64,000 nucleotides of DNA from Mucilaginibacter aquariorum. GTDB taxonomy: Bacteria > Bacteroidota > Bacteroidia > Sphingobacteriales > Sphingobacteriaceae. Positions 29,054-37,795 of this stretch are shown one piece after another. Location of the stretch: NCBI RefSeq assembly GCF_024498135.1, contig NZ_JANHOH010000001.1:2170001-2234000 (forward strand). Direction: 5' to 3'. Within the stretch, counting starts at the first letter, position 1, and every line of letters starts with the position of its first letter. The notes below the pieces were generated by a model, which ran no database searches, was not told the origin of the DNA, and saw only the letters and a program-made list of their open reading frames with translations. The position numbers and the translations under genes are program-made.

Positions 29054-30080
29054 AGTTTGTTACTAATTTATCAAATTCCTGCTGCCCGTTATTTAAAAAA
29101 TTAACACCTATTGGCAGTACCCAAACAGGTAGCTGCGCAATGGCAGGTAACAGTTCATGTACCCCTAAACGCTGCGCATCCTTTTCTGTTGTGATAATAA
29201 CTTTTTTTTGTGATTTACAGGCAGAAAATTCACCGGCAAGTTTAGCGATATTTTTTAAGCTAAATTGATGATGATCGGGATAATTATGGTGGTTAATATT
29301 TGATGTTGATTGCCCGATATGCTGCACCAGCGGTTTCGGATTAGCGATACCCGTAAGCAAAAAAACAGTGGTATCAGCGTCTATATTAAAATCAACCGGT
29401 TTGCCCTGCAGATCTTGCAATGGCTGGTACGCTATTGCGCTAAAAAATAAGGGTTGCCAGTTTAATGGTGCTATCAGCTCATAACATGTTGTCATTTGCG
29501 CTTCTGATAAATTATCCGGGCACTTGGTAACCACCATTACATCAGCCCTCCACCTGCCGCTAAAAGGCTCGCGCAGGTTACCTGCAGGCAATAATAATTT
29601 TGGCTGTTGCAGATGATTATAATCGAACAACAAAACACTTAAACCAGGCTTTACCGCACGGTGCTGAAAGGCATCATCCAGCAAAATAAGGTTATGGTCT
29701 TTTTTAAGCTGCATAATGCCTTCTACCCTTTCCTCGCAAACGGCAACCGTAACATCGGGAAATTTATGCTTAAACTGGGATGGTTCATCGCCAATTTGGG
29801 TGGCTGTGTTTATCCTATCAGCCAAAAAAAACCCTTTTGTTTGGCGCCCGTATCCGCGGCTAAGCGTGGCTAACTTGTATTGCCCCTTTAACAACCGAAT
29901 AAGGTATTCGGTCATGGGGCTTTTGCCTGCACCGCCAACTTCAAGGTTACCTACGCATATAACCGGCAAATCAAACTCGCGGCTTTTAAACAGGCCCGCA
30001 TCGTAAAACCAATTACGGATGATAACCACCAAACCATACAGCAACGAAAACGGAAATAAAAGCCAGCGCAGGTATTTCAT
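29025..30080 (-). CDS. lpxK: Tetraacyldisaccharide 4'-kinase
   Basis: 351 residues. An N-terminal hydrophobic anchor (RWLLFPFSLLYGLVVIIRN) precedes Walker A GNLEVGGAGKSP (44-55); downstream are LSRGYGRQTKGF, the DDAFQHR motif and the C-terminal ITTEKDAQRL. LpxK phosphorylates the 4'-position of the lipid A precursor at the inner membrane. First gene of an overlapping three-gene unit. Confidence 0.95.
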   Translation of the reverse strand: MKYLRWLLFPFSLLYGLVVIIRNWFYDAGLFKSREFDLPVICVGNLEVGGAGKSPMTEYLIRLLKGQYKLATLSRGYGRQTKGFFLADRINTATQIGDEPSQFKHKFPDVTVAVCEERVEGIMQLKKDHNLILLDDAFQHRAVKPGLSVLLFDYNHLQQPKLLLPAGNLREPFSGRWRADVMVVTKCPDNLSEAQMTTCYELIAPLNWQPLFFSAIAYQPLQDLQGKPVDFNIDADTTVFLLTGIANPKPLVQHIGQSTSNINHHNYPDHHQFSLKNIAKLAGEFSACKSQKKVIITTEKDAQRLGVHELLPAIAQLPVWVLPIGVNFLNNGQQEFDKLVTNYVREYTEHN

Positions 30081-30119
30081 ATTAGGTGGTAAAGATAGGA
30101 AAAGAGATGTTTAATAAAG

Positions 30120-30202
30120 CGTCATTGCGAGGTACGAAGCAATCTCTGAATTTGCAAATTCGATATACCCATCGAGAGATTGCTTCGTACCTCGCAATGA
30201 CG
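30120..30202. repeat. GTCAT...ATGAC palindromic element with perfect 26-bp arms
   Basis: GTCATTGCGAGGTACGAAGC at 30121 begins a 26-base arm that is exactly repeated inverted up to 30201, around a loop of about 29 bases. It lies in the promoter gap between lpxK and the serine hydrolase gene and is translatable in frame with the latter, which lengthens that open frame artificially. Confidence 0.88.
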
Positions 30203-30250
30203 CGCGGGTTAACAGAAAAGTTCATAACTTTATTCACAAATTCATCATAT

Positions 30251-31159
30251 ATGAAATACATCCTATCGTTCACTTTTTTTCTCACCACCCTAACCACCTT
30301 TGCCCAAACCGATCAAAAGCTAACCGCGCAGCTGCAAAACTTGACTAAAGATTTTAACGGGCAAACAGGCATCTACATGCAGAATTTAAAAACAGGCAAA
30401 ACGGTAGCTATTAATGCCGATACTCTGTTCCCTACCGCCAGCATGATAAAAGTGAGCATTTTAAGCGGACTAATGGATAAGATAGAAAAGGGCGAAATGC
30501 AGTACAATCAAAAATTGGTTTATCGCGACTCATTGCTGTACGCCGGCGTTGATATTTTAGGTTCGTTTAAGGATAAGGATACCATACAGCTTAGCAAAGT
30601 TGCCCTGTTAATGATAACCATGAGCGATAACACAGCAAGCACCTGGCTGCAAAAACTGGTGGGTGGCGATTACATAAATAATTGGCTGGAAGCAAATGGC
30701 TTTAAAGCTATGCGGGTAAACTCGCGCATCCCGGCACGCAGGCCAATTTGGGAAATATATGGTTGGGGCGTTACCACACCGCGCGAAATGTGTCGCCTGT
30801 TTACTATGATAAGGGATGGCAAAGTGGTGAGCCCCGCCGCAAGTGAGCGCATGTACCGTATGCTTAATCGTATTTACTGGGATAACACGGCCCTATCGCA
30901 GATACCACCCTATGTGCAGGCCATATCTAAGCAAGGCGCGGTTGATGCATCCCGCTCAGAAACTGTATTGGTGAATGCCCCTCATGGCGATTATGTATTC
31001 TCCATAATCACAAAAAACAATAAAGACCAGCGATGGACGGCTGATAACGAGGCCAACCTACTTATCAAAAAGGTATCGGCCCTGCTATGGCATTATTTTG
31101 AACCCGGCAGCAAATGGCAACCCGCCGCCGGTGTAGATAAGTATATGCTTAACGAATAA
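30251..31159 (+). CDS. Class-A beta-lactamase-like serine hydrolase
   Basis: 302 residues from ATG 30251, which begins a good signal peptide (MKYILSFTFFLTTLTTFAQ). The frame is open from 30086, but that extension runs through a palindromic repeat and is rejected. Motifs: SMIK at 64-67 (SxxK nucleophile), SDN at 125-127, and KQG at about 232-234 where class-A enzymes have K-T/S-G. I could not identify the usual E166-type Glu. It resembles the beta-lactamase2 (PF13354) hydrolases; whether it hydrolyses beta-lactams or cell-wall peptides is unknown. Acts in the periplasm. Confidence 0.82.
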   Translation: MKYILSFTFFLTTLTTFAQTDQKLTAQLQNLTKDFNGQTGIYMQNLKTGKTVAINADTLFPTASMIKVSILSGLMDKIEKGEMQYNQKLVYRDSLLYAGVDILGSFKDKDTIQLSKVALLMITMSDNTASTWLQKLVGGDYINNWLEANGFKAMRVNSRIPARRPIWEIYGWGVTTPREMCRLFTMIRDGKVVSPAASERMYRMLNRIYWDNTALSQIPPYVQAISKQGAVDASRSETVLVNAPHGDYVFSIITKNNKDQRWTADNEANLLIKKVSALLWHYFEPGSKWQPAAGVDKYMLNE

Positions 31160-31648
31160 TTACTTCAACAAAGCCAATAATCCCTGCAAATCCAGTTGGC
31201 GGGTGTACATGGTGAGGTTGCCATGCTCGTCGGTGGGCCATTTATCACGGGGCTTGTCCCAGTAAAGTTCCACTCCGTTCTGGTCGGGGTCATTCAGGTA
31301 AATGGCTTCAGATACACCATGATCTGCAGCGCCGGTGATATTGTATTTTGCATCTATGAGACGTTGTAAAATTTCGGCAAGGTCTTTACGTTCGGGGTAT
31401 AAAATTGCAGTATGATAAAGGCCCGGTGCATATTCTGGTGCCGGCGAAGCGCCTTTGCTGTGCCATGTGTTTAAACCAATATGATGGTGATACCCACCTG
31501 CCGATATAAACGCAGCCTGATCGCCATACATGGTCATCAGTTCAAAGCCCAGCAGGTCGCAATAAAACGCCATTGACTTTTGCAAATCGCTCACTTTTAA
31601 ATGTACGTGGCCTATTCGGGTTTGGGCAGGTATTTTGTAATCGCTCAT
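31160..31648 (-). CDS. VOC family (glyoxalase/extradiol dioxygenase-like) protein
   Basis: 162 residues with two beta-alpha-beta-beta-beta units: IGHVHLKVSDLQKSMAFYCD-type first unit, and a second with LYHTAILYPERKDLAEIL, then DPDQNGVELYWDKP. Candidate metal ligands are H14, H77-region and the Glu in GVELYW. It abuts the stop of the hydrolase gene with no gap. A similar protein is sold in annotation as catechol-2,3-dioxygenase-like, but the substrate is unknown. Confidence 0.88.
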   Translation of the reverse strand: MSDYKIPAQTRIGHVHLKVSDLQKSMAFYCDLLGFELMTMYGDQAAFISAGGYHHHIGLNTWHSKGASPAPEYAPGLYHTAILYPERKDLAEILQRLIDAKYNITGAADHGVSEAIYLNDPDQNGVELYWDKPRDKWPTDEHGNLTMYTRQLDLQGLLALLK

Positions 31649-31760
31649 GATTATTGCTTTATATTATGTATAAGTTACAACTTGGTGCTGTTTATTCTGT
31701 TAGCGCAATGTCAATATACATGTTTAAACATTAATTATAATCAGGCAATAAATAAAACCT

Positions 31761-31768
31761 TACCTTTG
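31761..31768 (+). promoter_or_regulatory. Bacteroidota -7 promoter box TACCTTTG upstream of engB
   Basis: Exact TAnnTTTG box, ending only 4 bp before the engB ATG at 31773. With the usual 5-8 bp spacing to the start site, transcription would begin at or inside the start codon. Confidence 0.5.
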
Positions 31769-31772
31769 CGGT

Positions 31773-32405
31773 ATGATCATAAAATCTGCCGACTTTATTT
31801 GCAGCAATACGCAGGTATCAAAACTACCACCGCCAACAAGGCCGGAATACGCTTTTATTGGCCGAAGCAACGTTGGTAAATCCTCACTGATAAACATGCT
31901 GGTTCAAAAAAAGGGATTGGCAAAAACATCGCAAACACCGGGTAAAACACAGCTTATCAATCACTTTTTGGTGAACGAAACCTGGTACATTGTAGATTTA
32001 CCGGGCTACGGGTATGCCCGTGCATCAAAAAGCAAAAAAGCCGATTGGAATAAATTTATCCAAACCTACCTTGATAAGCGCGAAAGCCTGCAATGTGTAA
32101 TGGTTTTGATAGATAGCCGCTTAGAGCCTCAAAAAATAGATCTTGAATTTTGCAGCTGGCTTGGCGAAAAAGGCCTTCCTTTTGTACTGGTATTTACCAA
32201 AGCCGATAAACAATCAAACTTAAAAACAGATCAAAACATAGCCAAGTTCCGCAAAGCTATGCTGGCATTTTTTGAAGAAGCGCCACAGCATTTTGTAACA
32301 TCATCTGAGTTGCATACCGGCCGTGATGAAATTCTTGGTTTTATTGGCAACATCAACAATAGTTTTGAGATACCCGAGTTTGACGAGGAAAGATATAGTA
32401 AGTAA
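31773..32405 (+). CDS. engB: Ribosome biogenesis GTPase EngB/YsxC
   Basis: 210 residues. G1 GRSNVGKS (30-37), G2 region TPGKTQ, G3 DLPGYGYA (75-82), G4 TKAD and G5 SSE are all in place. The start agrees with the family N-terminus (MIIKSADFICSN before the G1 by 29 residues). EngB acts in assembly of the large ribosomal subunit. It lies upstream of the ubiA-like gene in the same direction, 51 bp away. Confidence 0.95.
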   Translation: MIIKSADFICSNTQVSKLPPPTRPEYAFIGRSNVGKSSLINMLVQKKGLAKTSQTPGKTQLINHFLVNETWYIVDLPGYGYARASKSKKADWNKFIQTYLDKRESLQCVMVLIDSRLEPQKIDLEFCSWLGEKGLPFVLVFTKADKQSNLKTDQNIAKFRKAMLAFFEEAPQHFVTSSELHTGRDEILGFIGNINNSFEIPEFDEERYSK

Positions 32406-32456
32406 ATTTGCAGGGGAGCACACCCCTAACCCTCTCAAGAGGGAATTATATATAAG

Positions 32457-33311
32457 ATGAAAAAATATTTATCATTAGTAACCTTTACGCATACCATTTT
32501 TGCCATGCCATTTGCCTTTATCGGCTTCTTTTTGGCAGTTACCACTACCGATCATAAATTTGAGTGGCAAAAATTGGTCATGATGTTGCTTTGTATGGTA
32601 TTTGCACGCAACTCTGCCATGGCGTTTAACCGCTACCTGGATAGGAACATCGACGCTAAAAACCCACGCACCAAACAGCGCGATATCCCGGCAGGAAGAA
32701 TTAGTCCGGCCGCCGCTTTAACTTTTACTTTGGTAAACTGTGGTTTATTTATTTTGGTTACCTGGTTTATTAACCCGTTGTGCTTTTACCTATCGCCGAT
32801 AGCTTTATTGGTAGTATTAGGTTACAGCGCAACTAAAAGGTTTACCGCCCTTTGCCATATGGTTTTAGGCTTAGGCCTGTCGCTTGCCCCTATCGGCGCG
32901 TATTTGGTAGTTACCGGTGCATTCGCTTTAACACCTGTTTTCTTCTCCCTATCTGTATTGTGCTGGGTTAGTGGTTTTGATATCATCTATGCCCTGCAGG
33001 ATGAAGATTTTGACCGTGACCAAAAGCTACACTCTATCCCGGCATGGCTGGGTAAGGTTAATGCCTTAAGGCTCTCAACTGCGCTGCACGTATTTTCGGC
33101 ATTTTTTATATTAATGCCTGTATTTTATACCAACGTTGGGGTACTTTACTATATCGGTATCGCATTCTTTTGCGCCATGCTTATTTACCAGCATACGCTT
33201 GTAAAACCAAACGATTTGAGCCGGGTAACATTCGCGTTCATGACCACCAATGGTATTGCCAGCGTAGTTTTTGCAGCCTTCTTTTTAATGGATAGGGTAT
33301 GGATGCGCTAA
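32457..33311 (+). CDS. UbiA-family polyprenyltransferase (probably menaquinone pathway, MqnP-like)
   Basis: 284 residues with eight or nine membrane helices. Mg-prenyl-diphosphate motif NRYLDRNID (58-66) followed by NPRTKQRDIPAGR, and the second motif GFDIIYALQDEDFD. This form, with the NRxxDxxxDxxNxRT motif, is the 'UbiA-like' group that in menaquinone-using bacteria supplies the futalosine-pathway prenyl transfer (MqnP). The pathway genes are not in the window, so the exact substrate is inferred. The Crp gene starts 13 bp before this stop. Confidence 0.88.
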   Translation: MKKYLSLVTFTHTIFAMPFAFIGFFLAVTTTDHKFEWQKLVMMLLCMVFARNSAMAFNRYLDRNIDAKNPRTKQRDIPAGRISPAAALTFTLVNCGLFILVTWFINPLCFYLSPIALLVVLGYSATKRFTALCHMVLGLGLSLAPIGAYLVVTGAFALTPVFFSLSVLCWVSGFDIIYALQDEDFDRDQKLHSIPAWLGKVNALRLSTALHVFSAFFILMPVFYTNVGVLYYIGIAFFCAMLIYQHTLVKPNDLSRVTFAFMTTNGIASVVFAAFFLMDRVWMR

Positions 33312-33910
33312 CATCGGCACAGTTGAAACAGTTTCGTGAGCAAATTACGCCTTACGTTACGTTCAACGAGGCCGAGTGGATCGTATTCATTCAACATTTA
33401 TCTGTAGCATCCTACAAAAAGAAACAACACTTTGCCGAAGCAGGCAGTATTTGCAAACATTTTGGCTTCGTGCTTAGTGGTTCGGTGCGTTACTATCATA
33501 TTATTGCCGGCAACGATGTTACCGGCTACTTCAGCTTCGAGAACGAGTTTGTAAGTTCTTACAAAAGCTTTTTAACCGGTGAGCCCAGCATCAACTACAT
33601 ACAAGCACTGGAACCAACCACCATTATCCTTATCAGCAAAAAAAACATGGATGCCATGTTGGCGAACCCTATGCTGGCCTATAAAATGGAGCGCTTTGGC
33701 CGGCTGGTAGCCGAGCATTACCTGATCTGCTACGAAGGCCGAATAACCTCCTTCATCACCCAAACACCCGAAGAACGCTACCTCAAACTCCTGCAAACCG
33801 GCCGTGATGTATTGCAGCGCATGCCTCAGCATTATGTTGCCAACTTTTTAGGTATAACACCAGTTTCATTATCAAGGATCAGGAAGAGGATACTGGTTGA
33901 TCATAAGTAA
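33299..33910 (+). CDS. Crp/Fnr family transcriptional regulator
   Basis: 203 residues. Residues about 20-135 form a cyclic-nucleotide-binding-like beta roll (FGFVLSGSVRYYHIIAGNDVTGYF), though the cAMP phosphate-binding RSA motif is not obvious. The C-terminal helix-turn-helix is about YVANFLGITPVSLSRIRKRI. The frame overlaps the UbiA-family gene by 13 bp, so the two are probably co-translated. Ligand and targets unknown; such regulators in Bacteroidota often lack a clear cAMP ligand. Confidence 0.88.
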   Translation: MDALTSAQLKQFREQITPYVTFNEAEWIVFIQHLSVASYKKKQHFAEAGSICKHFGFVLSGSVRYYHIIAGNDVTGYFSFENEFVSSYKSFLTGEPSINYIQALEPTTIILISKKNMDAMLANPMLAYKMERFGRLVAEHYLICYEGRITSFITQTPEERYLKLLQTGRDVLQRMPQHYVANFLGITPVSLSRIRKRILVDHK

Positions 33911-34326
33911 AAAGGCAAAAACGACATGTCCCATTTTTTCAATGGCTTTATAGCTGTTTTTAATACAAAAAATAAATCCACTTGTACTTTTTTATGATTT
34001 TCTCCTCCATATATCTAATGGCTTTAAAACTCTTTTAAAGCACAATTGCCTATTAATCAAATATTTACAAGAAATTAAATTATTTACAGTAATTATACTT
34101 TAATACGCAGTTGGGGGGTCAGTTGGGCGGGCATTACTATTATGAGTATTAGTACAAAAGCTTTGCCTATTCTAATAGGATGCTGATTTTTTAAAAACAG
34201 GGCGAATATTTTTGGTACATCTCGTTTTGTTTTTTAGTACATCTCGTTTTTACGATCTTAAAAGCCGGTCGTTTTATTTATATGAACAAGTTTTTGACTT
34301 TTTAATTTTCAATTTTACTTAACATG

Positions 34327-34410
34327 GGCGTTGCCTTTGGCCCGGGCTATGCACTCATACGCGCACAGGCATTAGGCGCAAGGCCGGTATCCGTTCCTAT
34401 CCCTAACGCA
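34327..34410 (+). repeat. 84-bp conserved element, copy 2
   Basis: Same length and ends as copy 1 (20297), with about seven substitutions; the core CTCATACGCGCACAGGC is identical. Confidence 0.78.
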
Positions 34411-34414
34411 GGCG

Positions 34415-34547
34415 ACTCACCCGGTCTTTGCTTCGCTCGACCACCCTCTCTCCGCAAGCGGAAAGAGGGTCAAAATCTTTCTCTACACCCTCTTTGCGAA
34501 GCAGAGAGGGTCGACCAGCGTAGCGTAGTCGGGGTGAGTAAACTTAC
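34415..34547. repeat. Long palindromic repeat with ACTCACCC / GGGGTGAGT ends
   Basis: ACTCACCCGG ends pair with TCGGGGTGAGT; inside, CTTCGCTCGACC pairs with GGTCGACCAGCG and CCCTCTCT with AGAGAGGG, making a multi-bulged hairpin of about 130 bases. It directly follows the 84-bp element. Confidence 0.75.
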
Positions 34548-34656
34548 AGCCAAATCAACTAACCTCCAATCACTAACCACTATTTTCTTATCTTAAGTTA
34601 ACGTTTTCCTTTCCAATCTATGCCGACATTTGTATCATACCAAAACAGAAAACATT

Positions 34657-35586
34657 ATGCATACTATATTAGGAGCCGGTGGCCCGGTAGCAAACGCTTT
34701 AACAAAAGAACTTTTGGATCATAACAAAACTATCCGCCTGGTAAGCCGTAGACCGGTTGATATTAAAGGCAATAACCTTAGCTGGAAAAAAGCCGACTTG
34801 CTTAATTACACCGAAGTGCAGGAAGCCGCCAAAGGTTCAACGGTAATATATCTTTGCGCCGGTTTGGTTTACGACGCTAAAATTTGGCGCGAGCAGTGGC
34901 CCGTTATTATCCGCAATGTGATAAACGTTGCCAAAGAGAATAACGCAAGGCTGATATTTTTTGATAACGTATACATGTACGGCCTGGTTAATGGCCCTAT
35001 GACTGAAGAAACCCCTTATCGCCCATCAAGCGAAAAAGGGAAAGTGCGTGCGGCTATAGCCAATACCATTATGGAGGAAGTGAAAGCAGGAACTTTGAAT
35101 GCTACCATAGCCCGCGCACCCGATTTTTACGGTACCAGCAGCAAGAACTCGTTTTTTGATATGATGGTACTTGATAAATATGCCCAAAAGCAAAACGCGC
35201 AATGGATGGGCGACCCAAACAAACTACATAACTTTATTTATATCCCCGATGCAGGCTGCGCCATGTATCTGCTTGGTCAATCGCCGGAGAGCGATAACCA
35301 GATCTGGCATTTGCCAACAGCACCGGTAATGACAGGGCATCAGTTTATTGAGCTCGCCGCTCGTATTTATGGTGTTAAACCAAAGTTTATGCGCATCAGG
35401 AAAGTTATGCTTTGGCTAATTGGCTTGTTTAATAAAGTAATTTCCGGCGCGGTAGAAATGTTTTATCAATCCAGCAATGACTATATTTTTAACTCAGATA
35501 AATTTGAGAAGGCTTTTAATTTTAAGCCCACATCGTACGAGGAAGGTATAAAGGAGGTGGCAAGAACGATATATAAGCCGCGGTAA
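34657..35586 (+). CDS. NAD-dependent epimerase/dehydratase family protein
   Basis: 309 residues from ATG 34657; a TTG at 34630 is less likely because the Rossmann strand starts right at MHTILGAGG. The dinucleotide-binding GAGGPVA is at 6-12, the catalytic region has FFDNVYMYGLVNG (Y-type motif), and there is a middle PDFYGTSSKNSF. The C-terminus (YNYIFNSDKFEKAFNFKPTSYEEGIKE) is typical of extended SDR proteins. Substrate unknown. A gap with paired repeat words follows before the M3 peptidase gene. Confidence 0.87.
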   Translation: MHTILGAGGPVANALTKELLDHNKTIRLVSRRPVDIKGNNLSWKKADLLNYTEVQEAAKGSTVIYLCAGLVYDAKIWREQWPVIIRNVINVAKENNARLIFFDNVYMYGLVNGPMTEETPYRPSSEKGKVRAAIANTIMEEVKAGTLNATIARAPDFYGTSSKNSFFDMMVLDKYAQKQNAQWMGDPNKLHNFIYIPDAGCAMYLLGQSPESDNQIWHLPTAPVMTGHQFIELAARIYGVKPKFMRIRKVMLWLIGLFNKVISGAVEMFYQSSNDYIFNSDKFEKAFNFKPTSYEEGIKEVARTIYKPR

Positions 35587-35693
35587 TCCGCAAGTCGGGA
35601 AGTCCGAAAGATGAACTCTTTTGGGCTTCTTCGTTTTTGGCATTTCCTGTCTTCCGGACTTCCCCTCTTTTCGGACTTGCAGACTTTTTCATC
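35587..35693. repeat. Palindromic repeat with GGAAGTCC words
   Basis: CCGCAAGTCGGGAAGTCCGA near 35589 is matched, with bulges, by CTTCCGGACTTCC and TTTCGGACTTGC near 35652-35686. It fills most of the gap after the epimerase gene. Confidence 0.6.
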
Positions 35694-35742
35694 CCACTGT
35701 CTTTTCTACTGCAATTCTTTCCCAAATCCTAAATATTCTGCA

Positions 35743-35777
35743 CATTTGCAAATACGCATAATCTGCACATTTACAAA
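35743..35777 (+). repeat. Repeat T, partial copy
   Basis: CTGCACATTTGCAAATACGC and CTGCACATTTACAAA match the arms of the repeat at 2181; it lies directly upstream of the M3 peptidase start. Confidence 0.6.
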
Positions 35778-35778
35778 C

Positions 35779-37479
35779 ATGATCCACAAAAAAACAAGAA
35801 CATATATCCCTGCCGACCTCGAGATTAAATGGGAAACACTGGAACCTATCTACCAGGAACTTTTAAACCGCCCCATCAACTCTGTTGAAGAATTGGAACA
35901 ATGGTTAAAGGATGGCAGCGAACTACAAGCTGCTTTGGAAGAAGATTTTGCCTGGCGCTATATCCGCATGACCTGCGATACTACCAGCGAAGAGCTGCTG
36001 CAAAGCTTCCAGTACTTTGCTACCGAAATTGAGCCAAAAACCGCGCCATATAATAACGACCTGAATAAAAAATTGGTTGAAAGCGAATATGTAAGCCAGC
36101 TAAACGAAGAAAAGTTTTTCATAATGTTGCGCGCGGTGAGAAAATCATTAGAGCTTTTCCGGGAAGAGAATATACCGCTGCAAACCGAGATACAAGTAGA
36201 GCAGCAAAAATATCAGTCGATAACCGGCGCTATGAGCGTACACATTGGCGACAAGGAATATACTTTAGAGCAGGCCTCCGTATTTTTAAAAGATACCGAC
36301 CGCAGTATCCGTCAGGATGTTTGGGAGAAAATTACCGCCCGCCGCCTGCAGGACAAAACGGTGCTGGATACCTTGTTCGATCACCTGCGTGCTTTACGCC
36401 ATAAGGTGGCATTGAACGCCGGTTTCGAGAACTTTAGAGATTACATGTTCCAGGCATTGGGTCGTTTTGATTATACCGCTCAGGACTGCTACGCTTTTCA
36501 TGCGGCTATTGAAACCGAGATAGTGCCCATCCTGCGCGAACAGGCACATAAAAGGCAAGCTGCTTTAGGTGTGGATACGCTTAAGCCATGGGATATGGAT
36601 GTGGATGTATCCGGTAAACCTGCTCTTAAACCATTTAACAGCGGCGCCGAACTGGTAGAGAAATCTATCCAGTGCTTTAGCAACATTAACCGTTACCTGG
36701 GCGAGCGTTTAGAGATAATGAAAGATAATAACCTATTTGATGTGGAAAGCCGCAAAGGCAAAGCACCGGGCGGTTATAACTATCCCCTATCTGAAACAGG
36801 CGCGCCTTTCATATTCATGAATTCGGCTAATACCTTCCGCGACCTAACTACTATGGTACACGAAGGTGGCCATGCGGTACACACCTTCCTTACCGCCGAT
36901 TTGGAACTGAACGATTTTAAACATTGCCCAAGTGAAGTTGCCGAACTGGCTTCTATGTCGATGGAATTGATATCTATGGATAACTGGGATGTTTACTTTG
37001 ATAACGAGGAAGATCTTAAACGCGCCAAACGCGATCAACTGTTCGATGTACTGAAAACCCTGCCATGGGTGGCCGTGGTAGACCAGTTTCAACACTGGAT
37101 CTACACCAACCCTGATCATACCGATGCCGAGCGTACCGAGGCTTGGCTACAGATATACGAGCCATTTGGCGCGGGCTTTGCCGATTGGAGCGAACATCCG
37201 GAAGCTGAACAAAACCTATGGCAAAAACAGCTTCACATTTTTGAAGTGCCCTTCTATTATATTGAATACGGTATGGCTCAACTTGGGGCAATTGCCGTTT
37301 GGAAAAACTATAAGGAAAACCCGGAGAAAGGCCTGCAGCAATACCTGGACGCTTTAAAATTGGGTTACACAAAAACCATAACAGAAATTTACGAAACCGC
37401 GGGCATCAAGTTCGATTTTAGCGCAGGCTATGTGAAAGAGCTGGCCGAATTTGTAAAAGCCGAAATGGATAAAATATAA
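35779..37479 (+). CDS. M3 family oligoendopeptidase
   Basis: 566 residues from ATG 35779, which begins MIHKKTRTYIPADLEIKWE as in the family; the frame is open 168 bp further upstream through repeat DNA, which is rejected. The zinc site HEGGH is at 361-365, with the third ligand in the following ELASMSMEL segment. No signal peptide, so cytoplasmic. It degrades short peptides, as PepF-like enzymes do. A clear terminator follows. Confidence 0.94.
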   Translation: MIHKKTRTYIPADLEIKWETLEPIYQELLNRPINSVEELEQWLKDGSELQAALEEDFAWRYIRMTCDTTSEELLQSFQYFATEIEPKTAPYNNDLNKKLVESEYVSQLNEEKFFIMLRAVRKSLELFREENIPLQTEIQVEQQKYQSITGAMSVHIGDKEYTLEQASVFLKDTDRSIRQDVWEKITARRLQDKTVLDTLFDHLRALRHKVALNAGFENFRDYMFQALGRFDYTAQDCYAFHAAIETEIVPILREQAHKRQAALGVDTLKPWDMDVDVSGKPALKPFNSGAELVEKSIQCFSNINRYLGERLEIMKDNNLFDVESRKGKAPGGYNYPLSETGAPFIFMNSANTFRDLTTMVHEGGHAVHTFLTADLELNDFKHCPSEVAELASMSMELISMDNWDVYFDNEEDLKRAKRDQLFDVLKTLPWVAVVDQFQHWIYTNPDHTDAERTEAWLQIYEPFGAGFADWSEHPEAEQNLWQKQLHIFEVPFYYIEYGMAQLGAIAVWKNYKENPEKGLQQYLDALKLGYTKTITEIYETAGIKFDFSAGYVKELAEFVKAEMDKI

Positions 37480-37486
37480 CGAGTTT

Positions 37487-37516
37487 AAGCCTCTTCAATA
37501 TGAAGAGGCTTTTTTG
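37487..37516 (+). terminator. Rho-independent terminator after the M3 peptidase gene
   Basis: AAGCCTCTTCA, an ATA loop and TGAAGAGGCTTTTTT: a perfect stem with six T residues, 8 bp after the stop. Confidence 0.92.
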
Positions 37517-37540
37517 TAAAGCGTGGGGTCTGCGTGATTC

Positions 37541-37640
37541 CTTCCCTGGGGAAGGAGGGCAGGGGTTCATGAATATCTACAAGAAGGTTAAACCCCTCCC
37601 TTCCATTTCACAGGCCGACACACCCCTCCCAAGGGAGGGA
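37541..37640. repeat. CCCTCCC / GGGAGGG palindromic repeat
   Basis: CCTTCCCTGGGGAAGGAGGG and AGGGGTT are mirrored by AACCCCTCCC, ACCCCTCCC and AAGGGAGGG, giving nested inverted repeats. A short relative (GGGGAGCACACCCCTAACCC) is at about 32413. With the terminator at 37487 it accounts for most of the 316-bp gap between the M3 peptidase gene and the gene at 37796; the rest is AT-rich leader. Confidence 0.6.
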
Positions 37641-37795
37641 ATTAATTAGTGCGCATTATGAACCAGGCCATCAGCTCCTTCTGTACCATAATCTGCTTTA
37701 TCCTAAAGCTCAGTAAATAAACAATTTAGCATACATCTAAAACCACTATTTAATATGTGTTAAAACTTATATGTGTTTCATAGGTTTAACCATCT

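Larger units (their letters stand above)
33911..34656. other. Gene-free gap with repeat elements
   Basis: About 400 bp of AT-rich DNA (33911-34320) shows only the tandem words TACATCTCGTTTT at about 34210 and 34240; I find no gene in it. Then come the 84-bp element copy 2 and a long GC-rich palindrome (34415-34547). A frame open across the element and palindrome is not a real gene: it follows the repeat sequence. Confidence 0.7.

Noticed and set aside
30086..30250. N-terminal extension of the serine hydrolase
   Set aside because: Encoded by the palindromic repeat; the signal peptide starts at 30251.
34324..34596. Open frame of about 90 codons on the plus strand
   Set aside because: It is made entirely of the 84-bp element and a palindrome; no leader or family.
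35611..35778. N-terminal extension of the M3 peptidase
   Set aside because: Repeat DNA; the family N-terminus begins at 35779.
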